Part shown: piece by piece, positions 53,696 through 61,787 of the stretch | Layout of the letters: each line of letters opens with the position of its first letter | Numbering within the stretch: position 1 is the first letter of the stretch | Source: Myxococcales bacterium | Lineage (GTDB): Bacteria > Myxococcota_A > Polyangia > Polyangiales > Houyiibacteriaceae | Direction: 5' to 3' | Length of the DNA: 64,000 bases | NCBI GenBank assembly: GCA_029862185.1 | Contig: JAOTXX010000010.1 | Span: 1-64,000 of the forward strand | Made by a program: the position numbers and the translations under genes | The notes under the pieces: generated by a model | The model's database searches: none | The model's input: the letters and a program-made list of their open reading frames with translations, nothing else | What the model was told of the DNA's origin: nothing

Positions 53696-54062
53696 TCAGT
53701 CATCGGGGGCCGGCGGGACGCCGAGAGCCTGCGAGACGCGGTCGTCGATTGTGCGGTAGCTCTGAAGCCCATACTCGCCGACTGGCGGAGTGGGCGGTTC
53801 TCGATGAGCTCAAAGTAGCCTTCCGTCCAGGCCAGCCTGTTGGTCATCATCGGAGGAACAAGGAGCTGGCGCGAAGCAGCTCGGGTATTGGGACCTTCTC
53901 CGAGGAGCGGGCGCGGTACACATAGATGAGTATGCAGCCCTTCATTGGCCCGATCGCGGCGCTGATGTCGATCACCCGCCCGTAGAGGAAGCTGCCATCG
54001 GGCGGTTGCATCACGAAGATGTCTCCGACCTGTCGCGTCTCCTTCAAAACTCCGAGATTCAT
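53696..54062 (-). pseudogene. Imm26-like immunity protein gene with two frameshifts
   Basis: Read on the minus strand from ATG 54062, frame one gives RQVGDIFVMQPPDGSFLYGR, VIDISAAIGPMKGC and SSEKVPIPELL. A shift near 53860-53875 continues as QLLVPPMMTNRLAWTEGYFE. A second shift near 53790-53800 continues as GEYGLQSYRTIDDRVSQALG and VPPAPDD before a stop at 53696. Joined, this gives a ~122-residue protein with the order of Imm26-type immunity proteins (GDIF..GYGRV, LLxPPxxTN, W..GYF). The intact reading would neutralise a partner toxin; none is adjacent. Sequencing error cannot be excluded. Confidence 0.65.
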
Positions 54063-54162
54063 AGCTACAACCGTTCCGCTCCTTCAGCTACGCACTTGCC
54101 CGCACCCGCAGCCTCATGCGGTTAGCTTTGAGCTGGAGAAATGGAGCTCGAGATACCTACAC

Positions 54163-54324
54163 ACCTTCCACTCAACCTTCCACTTTCCACGGGACACCAG
54201 GGGACGGCACGCAACGCCACGGGACACTAACTAGTTGATGTTGTTGGATTTCCCGAATGGTGTTGGGGGCTAGGCGAATATTGCCAAGGTTGAAGTCGTG
54301 AGTTCGAATCTCATTTCCCGCTCC
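54163..54324 (+). repeat. att-like repeat 5: P-type arm plus tRNA-Gly 3'-half copy
   Basis: The arm (54163-54280) starts ACCTTCCACTCAACCTTCCA and has three TTCCAC units, then GGGACACCAGGGGACGGCAC. The core 54281-54324 is identical to the tRNA 3' half. To the right the usual flank is interrupted by about 20 bp (GCCCCGTTCTACGGGTCTCC) before resuming as AAATCGCGACTGCGG and the terminator. Confidence 0.9.
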
Positions 54325-54355
54325 GCCCCGTTCTACGGGTCTCCAAATCGCGACT

Positions 54356-54382
54356 GCGGATCCGCTTTGCGGGGACGTTTTT
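54356..54382 (+). terminator. diverged terminator following tRNA copy 5
   Basis: TCCGC-ttt-GCGGGG followed by ACGTTTTTCGTTGGG aligns with the terminators after copies 2, 3 and 6, but the lower stem has decayed, so efficient termination is doubtful. Confidence 0.6.
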
Positions 54383-54429
54383 CGTTGGGATCCTAACCTG
54401 CATTTGATCCTCTGGCGCTGCCCGCGGAT

Positions 54430-55032
54430 TTAGGGGAGAGGGATGCGGGTGTTCACGCTCGCTCCGAGTTCGCCCCGGGCGACAGGCCTGCCTCCGACGG
54501 AGGCCTCGACGTCGAATCCCAGCACTCCATTCTGCTCGAGTGTCCACTCCACGCGGTAATCGAGTCGGCAGCCGGGGAACACCGGCTCGAGTAGACGCAT
54601 GTCGATGCGGCTGGCCAGCCCTACGACCGGGGAATTCGATAGCTCTTTGAGCATCGACAGGCCTTCCTCCGATGGAGCGGCGCTAGGCCGTAGCGAATAG
54701 GCCGCGTCAAGGGCGTCGAGGGTCCGGAGCCCGAGTCCTTCGTCGTCGCGCTCCGCGCCGGCTCGCCGGATTGCGTCTAGGGTCGCCAGGAGCTGAGCCG
54801 TTTGGCCGAGCCCCTCGACGACGTGGACGCCGGGCCACACGGTCCAGTTGGGGAAATGTCCATCGAACACCGGATCGTTCACCGAGATCTGGAGGGCCGC
54901 TTCGATGGCGCGCACCTCACCCAGGCGAAAGCGCTTGACCCGGTCGACAAATAGAAAGGGCCTCCGGTGTGGAATGAGCCGTTCGACGATGTTGGCCCCG
55001 AAGCCGCGGTGCTCTTCATTCGCTCGTGTCAT
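54430..55032 (-). CDS. FabZ-like 3-hydroxyacyl-ACP dehydratase
   Basis: This 200-residue hot-dog-fold protein is the last gene of the segment E operon. LIPHRRPFLFVDRV and PVFDGHFPNWTVWPGVHVVE carry the FabZ pair His59 (GHFP) and Glu73. The C-terminal extension (VEWTLEQNGVLGFDVEASVG) is longer than FabZ's usual 145-150 residues. It should dehydrate a 3-hydroxyacyl-ACP. The start at 55032 overlaps the FabD-like stop by 4 bp (ATGA); the track's longer start overlaps that gene and is not credible. Confidence 0.85.
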   Translation of the reverse strand: MTRANEEHRGFGANIVERLIPHRRPFLFVDRVKRFRLGEVRAIEAALQISVNDPVFDGHFPNWTVWPGVHVVEGLGQTAQLLATLDAIRRAGAERDDEGLGLRTLDALDAAYSLRPSAAPSEEGLSMLKELSNSPVVGLASRIDMRLLEPVFPGCRLDYRVEWTLEQNGVLGFDVEASVGGRPVARGELGASVNTRIPLP

Positions 55033-55946
55033 GCCAACTCCCTGACGATGGTTCGCAGCTCCTGCAGGGAAGAGCTGCCGTGGATTCGAACTGCGGGGTG
55101 CTTCTCGAGATGACGCTTCAGGATGTGATGCACGCTGTGGTGCGGACCAAGCACCACGATCTCGCGCGCTCCCTCCGCGAGCAAGAATTCGATAGCTTGG
55201 TGGAGCCGCATCGGCCGGTTGAGTTGCGAAAGTACAAGCGTGGCTGCCTTCTCCGCGCCGGCGGGGCCGCGATCGGCCGTTTCGTTGCTCACCCATGCGG
55301 TCATTCCCTGGGCGTCTCCGATGAGCGACTCGGTTAGCGGTCGCAGCTCGGCGACGGCGTCCTGCATCAGAGGCGAATGCCACGGGCCGGAAACGGGAAG
55401 CGGAGAGACCCGGTCCACCGATGCCGCCGCTCGCAGAGCTGCGTGTTCACCCGCAATCAGATGTGTGTCTGCGGTTGTCTGCCCGGCGTGAAAGATAGCA
55501 CCGTTCCTTCTGCCTAGCGCTAGGACTTCGTCGAGCCTTGGTACCGACCCATGGACCGCCGCCATGCCGCCCGGATGCGCGCGCGCGGCCGCTGCCATGG
55601 CCCGTCCGCGCATCGCCGAGAGATAGCCAGCTTCCTCGAAGCTGAGATGACCCGAGAGCGCCAGCGCTCCGACCTCTCCTGCCGAATGTCCCAGCGCAAA
55701 TGATGGTTCGACGCCCTCGTCCCGGAGAAAGGAAGCCGCGCTGAGGGCGACGGTGGTGAGCGCCGGCTGCAGGTATTCGGTGCGGAGTAGGGACCGCCCA
55801 CCGATCTCCGAGACCGAGAGTAGATCTTTCCCCGCCGCCTCGCTCGCCCGTTCCCAGAGCTTTGCCGCGGGCGGATAGCAACGAGCGAGCTCCAGGCCCA
55901 TCCCCGGGTGCTCGGCTCCCTGCCCCGCCACGAGCCAAGCGATCAT
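55029..55946 (-). CDS. FabD-like malonyl-CoA:ACP transacylase
   Basis: This 305-residue acyltransferase has an N-terminal LVAGQGAEHPGMGLELA (GQG..GMG), the nucleophile in FALGHSAGEVGAL (Ser88), the active Arg likely in SAMRGRAMAAAA and the catalytic His in PVSGPWHSPLMQ. It loads malonyl units onto the operon's ACP. Gene overlaps of 4 bp on both sides show translational coupling with the FabG- and FabZ-like genes. Substrate preference cannot be read reliably. Confidence 0.88.
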   Translation of the reverse strand: MIAWLVAGQGAEHPGMGLELARCYPPAAKLWERASEAAGKDLLSVSEIGGRSLLRTEYLQPALTTVALSAASFLRDEGVEPSFALGHSAGEVGALALSGHLSFEEAGYLSAMRGRAMAAAARAHPGGMAAVHGSVPRLDEVLALGRRNGAIFHAGQTTADTHLIAGEHAALRAAASVDRVSPLPVSGPWHSPLMQDAVAELRPLTESLIGDAQGMTAWVSNETADRGPAGAEKAATLVLSQLNRPMRLHQAIEFLLAEGAREIVVLGPHHSVHHILKRHLEKHPAVRIHGSSSLQELRTIVRELA

Positions 55947-56677
55947 GCGGTCAACCCACCATCGACGACGAGTGTCTGACCCGTGATGTAGCTGGCGTCG
56001 TCTGAGGCCAGAAAGGCAACCACGCCGGCGAGCTCTTCGGAGCGCCCGGCCCGTCCCATGGGAAGCGACTGTAAGCGGGCCTCCCGCGCGCGGTGATCCA
56101 TTCGCTGCGCCATGCCTGTATCGAAGATCCCCGGGGCAACGGCGTTGATGCGAATTCCACGGCCGGCCAGTTCGCGAGCCAGAGTTCGCGTAAGCGCGAT
56201 GACTCCGCCCTTGGACGCCGAGTAGCTCGCTTGGCCGGGACTCCCATGCAGACCCGCCACGGACGCGATGTTGATCACCACACCGCCGCGGCGGCGGATC
56301 ATGCCCGGGAGCGCTGCACGAATGCTGGCCATCGTGCCGTTCAAGTTCGTCGCAATCACCTGTGCGTCATCGGCGTCGGGCTGGAGCAAGAAGAACTGGT
56401 CCCGGATGATCGCGGCGTTGTTCACCAGCACGTCGAGATCGGGCAGTCCGGCGATGGACGCTCGGAGCGCGGCTGCATCCTCCAGGTCGAGTGCGATCGG
56501 CGTGGCCTCGGCTCCGAGCGAGGCGCAGCCCGCGGCGCAATCCTCGGCTTCGTCGCGTCGGTTCCGATAGCCAACGAAGACCTCGGCCCCTTCGCACGCG
56601 AAACGCAGCGCGATGTCGCGCCCGAGCCCGCGCGAGGCGCCCGTCACGAGGACTCTGCGCTCTTTGAATCGCTTCAT
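55943..56677 (-). CDS. FabG-like 3-oxoacyl-ACP reductase (SDR)
   Basis: This classical SDR is 244 residues from ATG 56677. The cofactor motif is VLVTGASRGLGRDIA (TGxxxGxG). NNAAIIRD, the catalytic Ser in INIASVAGLHG, and Tyr/Lys in ASYSASKGG (YxxxK) are intact. The tail DASYITGQTLVVDGGLTA is typical of FabG. It should reduce the 3-oxoacyl-ACP made by the operon's ketosynthase. It overlaps its neighbours by 4 bp on both sides. Confidence 0.9.
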   Translation of the reverse strand: MKRFKERRVLVTGASRGLGRDIALRFACEGAEVFVGYRNRRDEAEDCAAGCASLGAEATPIALDLEDAAALRASIAGLPDLDVLVNNAAIIRDQFFLLQPDADDAQVIATNLNGTMASIRAALPGMIRRRGGVVINIASVAGLHGSPGQASYSASKGGVIALTRTLARELAGRGIRINAVAPGIFDTGMAQRMDHRAREARLQSLPMGRAGRSEELAGVVAFLASDDASYITGQTLVVDGGLTA

Positions 56678-57735
56678 GGCAGTGAACCCTGCCACAAGGG
56701 AGGATCGGTCTCGCCGTCCCGTGTCGCATAGGTGTGGCGCCGGGGATCGACGAGAAGGCTGCGGTTGAGCAGCATTGGGCTCGATACCGTCCAAATCGGG
56801 GACGCCGGATCGCGATCGCTTGCGAAGAATTCGTCAATCCCTGGATGCGCGACTGAGATGTCGAGCAGCGCTGTACCGACGACGCCGCCAACACCAGGAG
56901 AAAAGGCGGCCGTCATCACTTCTCCCACGGGCGCCTCGGGACCTCGAAGCACATCGCCGCTCTTCACTTCGTCCCGTGCCACGAAGTGTGTCAAACGGCG
57001 ACCGATGCCCCTGGCCCTCCGCTGTTCCATCGCCGCGACCCCTGGGAATCGCTTCCGTGTAGAGACTCGCCATTGGAGCTGGAGCTCCATCGGCGTGAGT
57101 CCTTCGACCGAGCCGTGCCTGACTGAGAAGAAACCGTTTTCCAGGGCGCAGAGATCCAGAGCTTCGAGAGAGACCTCTGCGCCGTCCAGCGACGTCACGA
57201 GCTCGAGCAACTCCCCCCGCACTTCTTCCGCATCCGCGCTGCGCAGCATGAGGTCGTATCCATATTCGCCTGTTTTTCCAGCGCGAAAGCAGATCCCACG
57301 ATCGAAGCGGTAGAAGCTCAGGTACGGGAGCCCGATGATGTCCGGCGTGAGCCACTTGCTCAGCACCTCCCAGGCGTAAGGTCCATGCACCGAGAGCAGC
57401 TCGTGATCGGGGCGAAGGTCTTCGAGCTCCGCGTCTAGCTCAGGATCGACGTGCCGGGCGAGGAGAGCCGAGAGCTCCTCGCTCGTGATCCCCTCGACCA
57501 GGAGGAAGCAGGCGTCATCGTCCGGGCAAACATACACGTCCGCGAGGGGCTGACCCCGATCGTCGAGGATCAACGTTTGGAGCATTCGACTGTCTCGGAC
57601 CCACAGGTCGCCGGAGCAGACGGCGTCCACCGCTTCCATGACTTCGTCGCCCATCAGCCTCAGAAGGCCTACGTGATCCATGCGGCTCAGCGCGGCGCTG
57701 TGACGGATGGCCCGGTACTCGTCTTCACGACTCAT
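56674..57735 (-). CDS. GcvT-like folate-binding aminomethyltransferase-family protein
   Basis: This 353-residue protein resembles glycine-cleavage T protein and its relatives: SAALSRMDHVGLLRLMGDEV near the N-terminus, RDSRMLQTLILDDRGQPLAD, FYRFDRGICFRAGKTGEYGY (the TGExG motif) and a C-terminal barrel. GcvT enzymes bind tetrahydrofolate and transfer one-carbon units. Its place inside a type II fatty-acid-like operon, overlapping the ACP gene by 11 bp and fabG by 4 bp, is unusual. It could demethylate or methylate the acyl product or a head group. It cannot serve glycine cleavage here without gcvH and gcvP. Confidence 0.8.
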   Translation of the reverse strand: MSREDEYRAIRHSAALSRMDHVGLLRLMGDEVMEAVDAVCSGDLWVRDSRMLQTLILDDRGQPLADVYVCPDDDACFLLVEGITSEELSALLARHVDPELDAELEDLRPDHELLSVHGPYAWEVLSKWLTPDIIGLPYLSFYRFDRGICFRAGKTGEYGYDLMLRSADAEEVRGELLELVTSLDGAEVSLEALDLCALENGFFSVRHGSVEGLTPMELQLQWRVSTRKRFPGVAAMEQRRARGIGRRLTHFVARDEVKSGDVLRGPEAPVGEVMTAAFSPGVGGVVGTALLDISVAHPGIDEFFASDRDPASPIWTVSSPMLLNRSLLVDPRRHTYATRDGETDPPLWQGSLP

Positions 57736-58015
57736 CGGTCATCTCCATGATCGCGTCGACGATGGTGTTGACACTGCGAATCTTGAGGAAAGCCTCCGGT
57801 GAGCCGGAGAGTTGGAGCCCAAACACGGTATCGAGCTGAATCACGAGCTCGACGGCGTCCACGGAGTCCATGCCTAGGCCGGTGCCGAAGAGGGGCGCGT
57901 CGGGGTCAATGGCTTGGGGCTCGATCTTCAGCTTCATGGTGTCCCTGAGGATCCGCCGAACCTGGTCGAGGATGGCTTCCCGGGACGCGACGTAGTCGGA
58001 CAAGTCAGTTGTCAT
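57725..58015 (-). CDS. acyl carrier protein
   Basis: This 96-residue ACP is read from ATG 58015. The phosphopantetheine site is GLGMDSVDAVELVI (Ser51). The preceding helix LDQVRRILRDTMKLKI and the loop IDPDAPLF match ACP helix I and loop. It overlaps the KS gene by 11 bp upstream and the GcvT-like gene by 11 bp downstream. As the only ACP in the operon it should carry all intermediates. The track's 227-aa version reads through the KS gene and is an artefact. Confidence 0.92.
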   Translation of the reverse strand: MTTDLSDYVASREAILDQVRRILRDTMKLKIEPQAIDPDAPLFGTGLGMDSVDAVELVIQLDTVFGLQLSGSPEAFLKIRSVNTIVDAIMEMTDES

Positions 58016-60026
58016 GGATGACCTCGGTCGAGGCGAGGATGATCGCGACGCTTGCGGTGGTGCCTTTGCTCGCGACCATAGCGCTTCGCGCACCCCCTTG
58101 GCGCAACGAGTGAACGGCATGGGCGAGTGCGAAGGAAGAAGAAGTGGCCGGCATGCCTTCGAGTGGTTTGAGTCGATCGACGAAGAGCTCCGGAGGTTTC
58201 GCCGAGCCCCATCTGCGTTGCGCCTGTGCGATCGCTTCATCCAGGTGGTCGGGGCCCGCCACACCAATTCCCACGACCTCGACCGAGGTCGGTGCAGTGC
58301 CGAGGACGAGCGCGCAGGCCGCGTCGCCGAGAGCGCCTCCCGCAACTCCCTCGGTCTGGACATCCACGGCGGCGGCCACGATTCGGTCCGAGTCGCGTCG
58401 TTGGGCAAGCATCCAGGCGGAGATCGCGCAGGCCAGGAGGCCGCTCCCTTCGCCGATGTTGATCGTGCTCTGAGGACCGCGAATGTTCAGGGCCTTGGCG
58501 CAGGCGCTCTGCGCAGCGCTCGGGAGCAACTGAGCAAACGCAGTGGCGTCGGGCTTCGTGAGGCCACGTTCCACGATGCTCGAGCTGAATCGCTCGATGC
58601 TGTCGGGCGAGGCACGGAGAGCTCCCACCATCAGCCCGGTGCGCTCGCGTGCTTCCCCTTTGAGCTTCAGGCCAGCTTCTGCGAGCGCCCTGGAGGTGAC
58701 AGCCGTCAGGAGCTCCGAGGCGCGGTCGATCCCGCGAAGATCGACTCTCGGGAGCTCGGCCGCCAGATCGATCCGGATCTCGCGATCCGATGGCGGCGAG
58801 TTCGATTCATAGATCGACGCGAGCTCCTCGACATTGCTCGCGCCGGCGCACAGAGCCGCGGTCGTGCTCACGAAGACAGGCCGAATTTCGTCCACGTCCA
58901 AGGGCGCCCGTCCGGCGTTTCCAAACACCAGCGCGCAGTTGTTTCCGCCAAAGGCGGAGTTGCTCGAGAGCGCGAGCTCGTATGCCAGTGGCTCGGGCTT
59001 CTTGGCGCTCACCGGACGAGGCGGTCCACCCGGACGCGGGCCTTCGAAGCCCGCCGTCGTTGGGGCCAGTCCCGCACCCATGCACTCGAGAGTGCTGATC
59101 ACTTCCAGCACTCCGGCGGCACTCTGCGCGTGCCCGAGGTGTCCCTTGGTCGAGCTTAGCGGAATAGAGCATCCGAGCTCGGACCCGAACACCGACCGGA
59201 TGGCGCACCATTCGGCCGCGTCGTTGGCGATCGTGCCCGTACCGTGAGCGTTCAGATAGCCGATCTCGGTTTCCGACACGCCTGCATCGTCGAGCGCGCT
59301 CCGAATGGCCGCCGCCACGCCCCGCCCCCTCGGCTCCGGAGACGTCTCGTGGTACGCATCTCCCGAGAGGCCATAGCCTCGAATCAGCGCACGGGTCGTC
59401 GCATCTCGCAGGCCACCTCTCTCGATCACGAGGAAGCCCGCTCCTTCGCCGAGCGTGGTTCCCACCTGCTGGCCGAAAGGAGTGCAAGGACCTTCGCTGA
59501 GGACGCCGAGGGCATGAAAGCCGGCGAAGAGCGCCGGTGTGAGAACGTCGACACCGCCCGCGAGGACCAGATCAGCGAAGCCTCCGCGAATGAGGTCCGC
59601 GCCGAAGCCGATCGCCTGCGTCGAAGACGTGCACGCGGTAGAGACGGTGATCGCCGGCCCCTCGATTGAAAGCTCCTTGGCCAGGCTGCGAGCGAGATTT
59701 TCGGTGTTTTGATCTCCAAAGAGGCTCGCCCCCAGGGTCAGGGCAACGCGCAGTGATCCAAGGGACTCGGGGTCGAGCCGGGCGTGCGCCAACGCGTCTC
59801 GAAGGGCGAGCGATCCGAACTCATGACAGAGCACGGTCGCGTCGCGACCATCGGACTCGTAGCCCGTGACCATGGCTCCCACGTGGGCGGTGAAGGATGA
59901 CGTGTCGAACCGAAGAATCGGGGCGATCCCAATCGCCCCTCTGAAAAGAGCGCCCCGCAAGCGTTCGCGGCCGACGCCCAGCGCGCTCGCTACCCCCCAG
60001 CCGGTGATGCGCGGCGCATCGCTCAT
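58005..60026 (-). CDS. beta-ketoacyl-ACP synthase fused to a degenerate KS (chain-length-factor-like) domain
   Basis: This is a 673-residue protein. Residues 1-390 are an intact FabF-type ketosynthase: VSTACTSSTQAIG (Cys132), NAHGTGT (His261), STKGHLGHAQSAAG (Lys294, His296) and a late SSNSAFGGNNCALVF. Residues about 395-673 repeat the thiolase fold in weakened form: the Cys position reads NIGEGSGLLA and no catalytic His motif is seen, while RIVAAAVDV and GDAACALVLG match fold positions. The arrangement equals a KS-alpha/KS-beta pair in one chain, the second half probably setting chain length or priming by decarboxylation. It overlaps both neighbours (4 and 11 bp). Confidence 0.87.
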   Translation of the reverse strand: MSDAPRITGWGVASALGVGRERLRGALFRGAIGIAPILRFDTSSFTAHVGAMVTGYESDGRDATVLCHEFGSLALRDALAHARLDPESLGSLRVALTLGASLFGDQNTENLARSLAKELSIEGPAITVSTACTSSTQAIGFGADLIRGGFADLVLAGGVDVLTPALFAGFHALGVLSEGPCTPFGQQVGTTLGEGAGFLVIERGGLRDATTRALIRGYGLSGDAYHETSPEPRGRGVAAAIRSALDDAGVSETEIGYLNAHGTGTIANDAAEWCAIRSVFGSELGCSIPLSSTKGHLGHAQSAAGVLEVISTLECMGAGLAPTTAGFEGPRPGGPPRPVSAKKPEPLAYELALSSNSAFGGNNCALVFGNAGRAPLDVDEIRPVFVSTTAALCAGASNVEELASIYESNSPPSDREIRIDLAAELPRVDLRGIDRASELLTAVTSRALAEAGLKLKGEARERTGLMVGALRASPDSIERFSSSIVERGLTKPDATAFAQLLPSAAQSACAKALNIRGPQSTINIGEGSGLLACAISAWMLAQRRDSDRIVAAAVDVQTEGVAGGALGDAACALVLGTAPTSVEVVGIGVAGPDHLDEAIAQAQRRWGSAKPPELFVDRLKPLEGMPATSSSFALAHAVHSLRQGGARSAMVASKGTTASVAIILASTEVIHDN

Positions 60027-61120
60027 TGGGTTGTGGTCGACTTGGATTGTGCCTCCTTCGCCTGCTTCCGGCGGCGGACCGCGGCGGCCAGCAGAAAGAG
60101 AGCCAGCAGGATAGCCAAGGCACCAAAGGTGATGGGGACGAGCGCGCCAGTGGCCGCCGTAACGCCGTAGGCCACGCCGCCGGCGATCAGTAGCCCTGCT
60201 CCTGCACCTGCGAGTCCGATCGATGCTCGTTTCAGCCGCCTTGCCTTGCGTTCCAAACGGCGCTGTTCTCTCCCGCTCGCTGTCGGCTCCGCCCGTTGCG
60301 GCGAGCTCGGCTCGACGACTGGATCAAGCGGGGCGGGGGAGGGAGTCGACGCGATGGGATCGTCATACTGGGCCAGCATCCGCCTTGCCCCCAAGCTCAC
60401 CTCGACATGCGTGCCATCGCCTCGTTTGGCTTCGTTGCGCTCCGCGATTCGATTGATCTTGTCGCTGACATCGGCGACCAATTCGTGGGTCGACTGCATG
60501 CGGAGTCGAGCGGAAAGGTGGGAGGATGCCCGCCGCAGTCGCAGGCGGCCGTAGATTCCCATCCCGTGCTCGGCCCCTTCGCTGTCTAAGTCGGCGGCCA
60601 TGTCCATCAGCAGATCGGGGTTTTGGCGCAGCTCTCGATCGATCTCGTGCTTGATGTCGTCATCGGCCGCTTCGACGACGAAGTAGGCGTCGGCCAACGC
60701 CTGGTCGAGCACTGGTGACATTTCAGCAATGTCGGTCTGCACCTCGTCGCTGCTTCGGACATCGTCCGGAAGGGCGTTCACGAGCTCGGAATAGACGAGC
60801 GCTTGATAGGTCGTCCCGAGGAACCGGTTGATGTCCTTGGCGAGCGCGTCGTCAATATCCAGGTCGAGAATGCCCCTGCGCTGCCCCTCCTCGACGTAGT
60901 TCGCTGCGCGTAGCGGTTCGAGTGCGGTCTTGATGTGACGCAGCTCGAGCTCGGGTGAGTTGGCGGCGTGGGGACGTGTCTGGGACGACGCGTATTTCGG
61001 AATCGCGGCTGTGGCCGCCGCGACGCCTGCCACCGCAAACGTGGTCAGCCATTCCCTCCGCGCAATGGAGAGCTCAGACGGGATTGCGTCGGATTCAGTT
61101 TGCCGCTCTGGTTTCGACAT
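60023..61120 (-). CDS. membrane protein of unknown function, first gene of the FAS/PKS-like operon
   Basis: This 365-residue protein is read from ATG 61120, preceded by AAGGAGGATGG, a very strong ribosome site. ARREWLTTFAVAGVAAATAA at about residues 22-42 is a Tat-like signal (RRxWL) or membrane anchor. A helical acidic region follows (ILDLDIDDALAKDINRFLGT, DQALADAYFVVEAADDDIKH), then a basic Pro-rich linker and two C-terminal membrane helices (AGAGAGLLIAGGVAYGV and LAILLALFLLAAAVRRR). I do not recognise it. Its stop overlaps the KS start by 4 bp, so it belongs to the operon and may export or dock the product. Confidence 0.72.
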   Translation of the reverse strand: MSKPERQTESDAIPSELSIARREWLTTFAVAGVAAATAAIPKYASSQTRPHAANSPELELRHIKTALEPLRAANYVEEGQRRGILDLDIDDALAKDINRFLGTTYQALVYSELVNALPDDVRSSDEVQTDIAEMSPVLDQALADAYFVVEAADDDIKHEIDRELRQNPDLLMDMAADLDSEGAEHGMGIYGRLRLRRASSHLSARLRMQSTHELVADVSDKINRIAERNEAKRGDGTHVEVSLGARRMLAQYDDPIASTPSPAPLDPVVEPSSPQRAEPTASGREQRRLERKARRLKRASIGLAGAGAGLLIAGGVAYGVTAATGALVPITFGALAILLALFLLAAAVRRRKQAKEAQSKSTTTQ

Positions 61121-61547
61121 CCATCCTCCTTTCGTCGTCCTTGACAAGACCCGATTGCCGAAGAAAACCAACTTGCATCGTGATCTCCCAATTGATACGT
61201 GATCGACAAAGCAAGCGCCGTGCCAGGCTTGAACATCTTCGTTTCGTGAGCCGTAATTCTTCGAGACGTGAATCTCTTGCGTCTTAATCGAGACGCGCAT
61301 TCACACTCTGAGGCCCGGTCCGACCCAGCCGGGGTCCCGTGCGACCTGGACCGGCCGACCTGACCGTGGTTGACGCAGAAATATCGCAAGAACAACTCTC
61401 CGCGCAGTTCCTTCGCCTTTTGAACCCTTCGCTTTCCGAGAATACCCCACGAGCTGACTTCGCGAGACCACGAGAGGGTGTTTGAATCGGCTATGCCTCA
61501 ACGTGCGTCAGCGCTCAGGCTCACCAGCGGTTACGTTGCCCTCGTCT

Positions 61548-61705
61548 TTCACTCAACCTTCCACTTTCCACAGGACACCACGGGACGGCACGCAACGCCA
61601 CGGGACACTATGTGATTGATATTGTTGAATTTCCCGAATGGTGCTCGAGGCTAGGCGAATATTGCCAAGGTTGAAGTCGTGACTTCGAATCTCTTTTCCC
61701 GCTCC
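61548..61705 (+). repeat. att-like repeat 6: P-type arm plus tRNA-Gly 3'-half copy (right end of array)
   Basis: The arm (61548-61661) starts TTCACTCAACCTTCCACTTT and keeps GGACACCACGGGACGGCACG. The core 61662-61705 differs from the tRNA at two places (GACTTCGAA for GAGTTCGAA and CTCTTTTCC for CTCATTTCC). It is the outermost copy; the terminator follows and chromosomal genes resume. Confidence 0.9.
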
Positions 61706-61716
61706 ATTTGGCGATG

Positions 61717-61743
61717 ACGGCTCCGTTTTGCGGGGCCGTTTTT
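61717..61743 (+). terminator. intrinsic terminator following tRNA copy 6
   Basis: ACGGCTCCG-ttttg-CGGGGCCGT (one G-T pair) then TTTTT. If copy 6 marks the original chromosomal side, this is the native tRNA-Gly terminator. Confidence 0.85.
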
Positions 61744-61787
61744 CGTTGGGGAACACGGATCGACTAGGAGCATTTTCAGGGTGGGCG

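Larger units (their letters stand above)
54063..54429. other. junction of segments D and E (contains att-like copy 5)
   Basis: These 367 bp contain the P-type arm, the tRNA 3'-half copy, a 20-bp insertion and a diverged terminator. No gene is supported. Confidence 0.75.
61121..61787. other. right end of segment E (contains att-like copy 6 and operon promoter region)
   Basis: These 667 bp lie between the operon's first gene and the carboxylesterase gene. The part next to 61120 must hold the operon promoter; no clear hexamers are seen. It then contains the arm, the tRNA copy and a terminator. No gene is supported. Confidence 0.7.

Noticed and set aside
42559-61705. CRISPR array or integron attC array
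   Set aside because: The repeats are 2-7 kb apart and match the tRNA gene, so this is not CRISPR. There is no IntI-type integrase and no attC-like core, so an integron is not supported.
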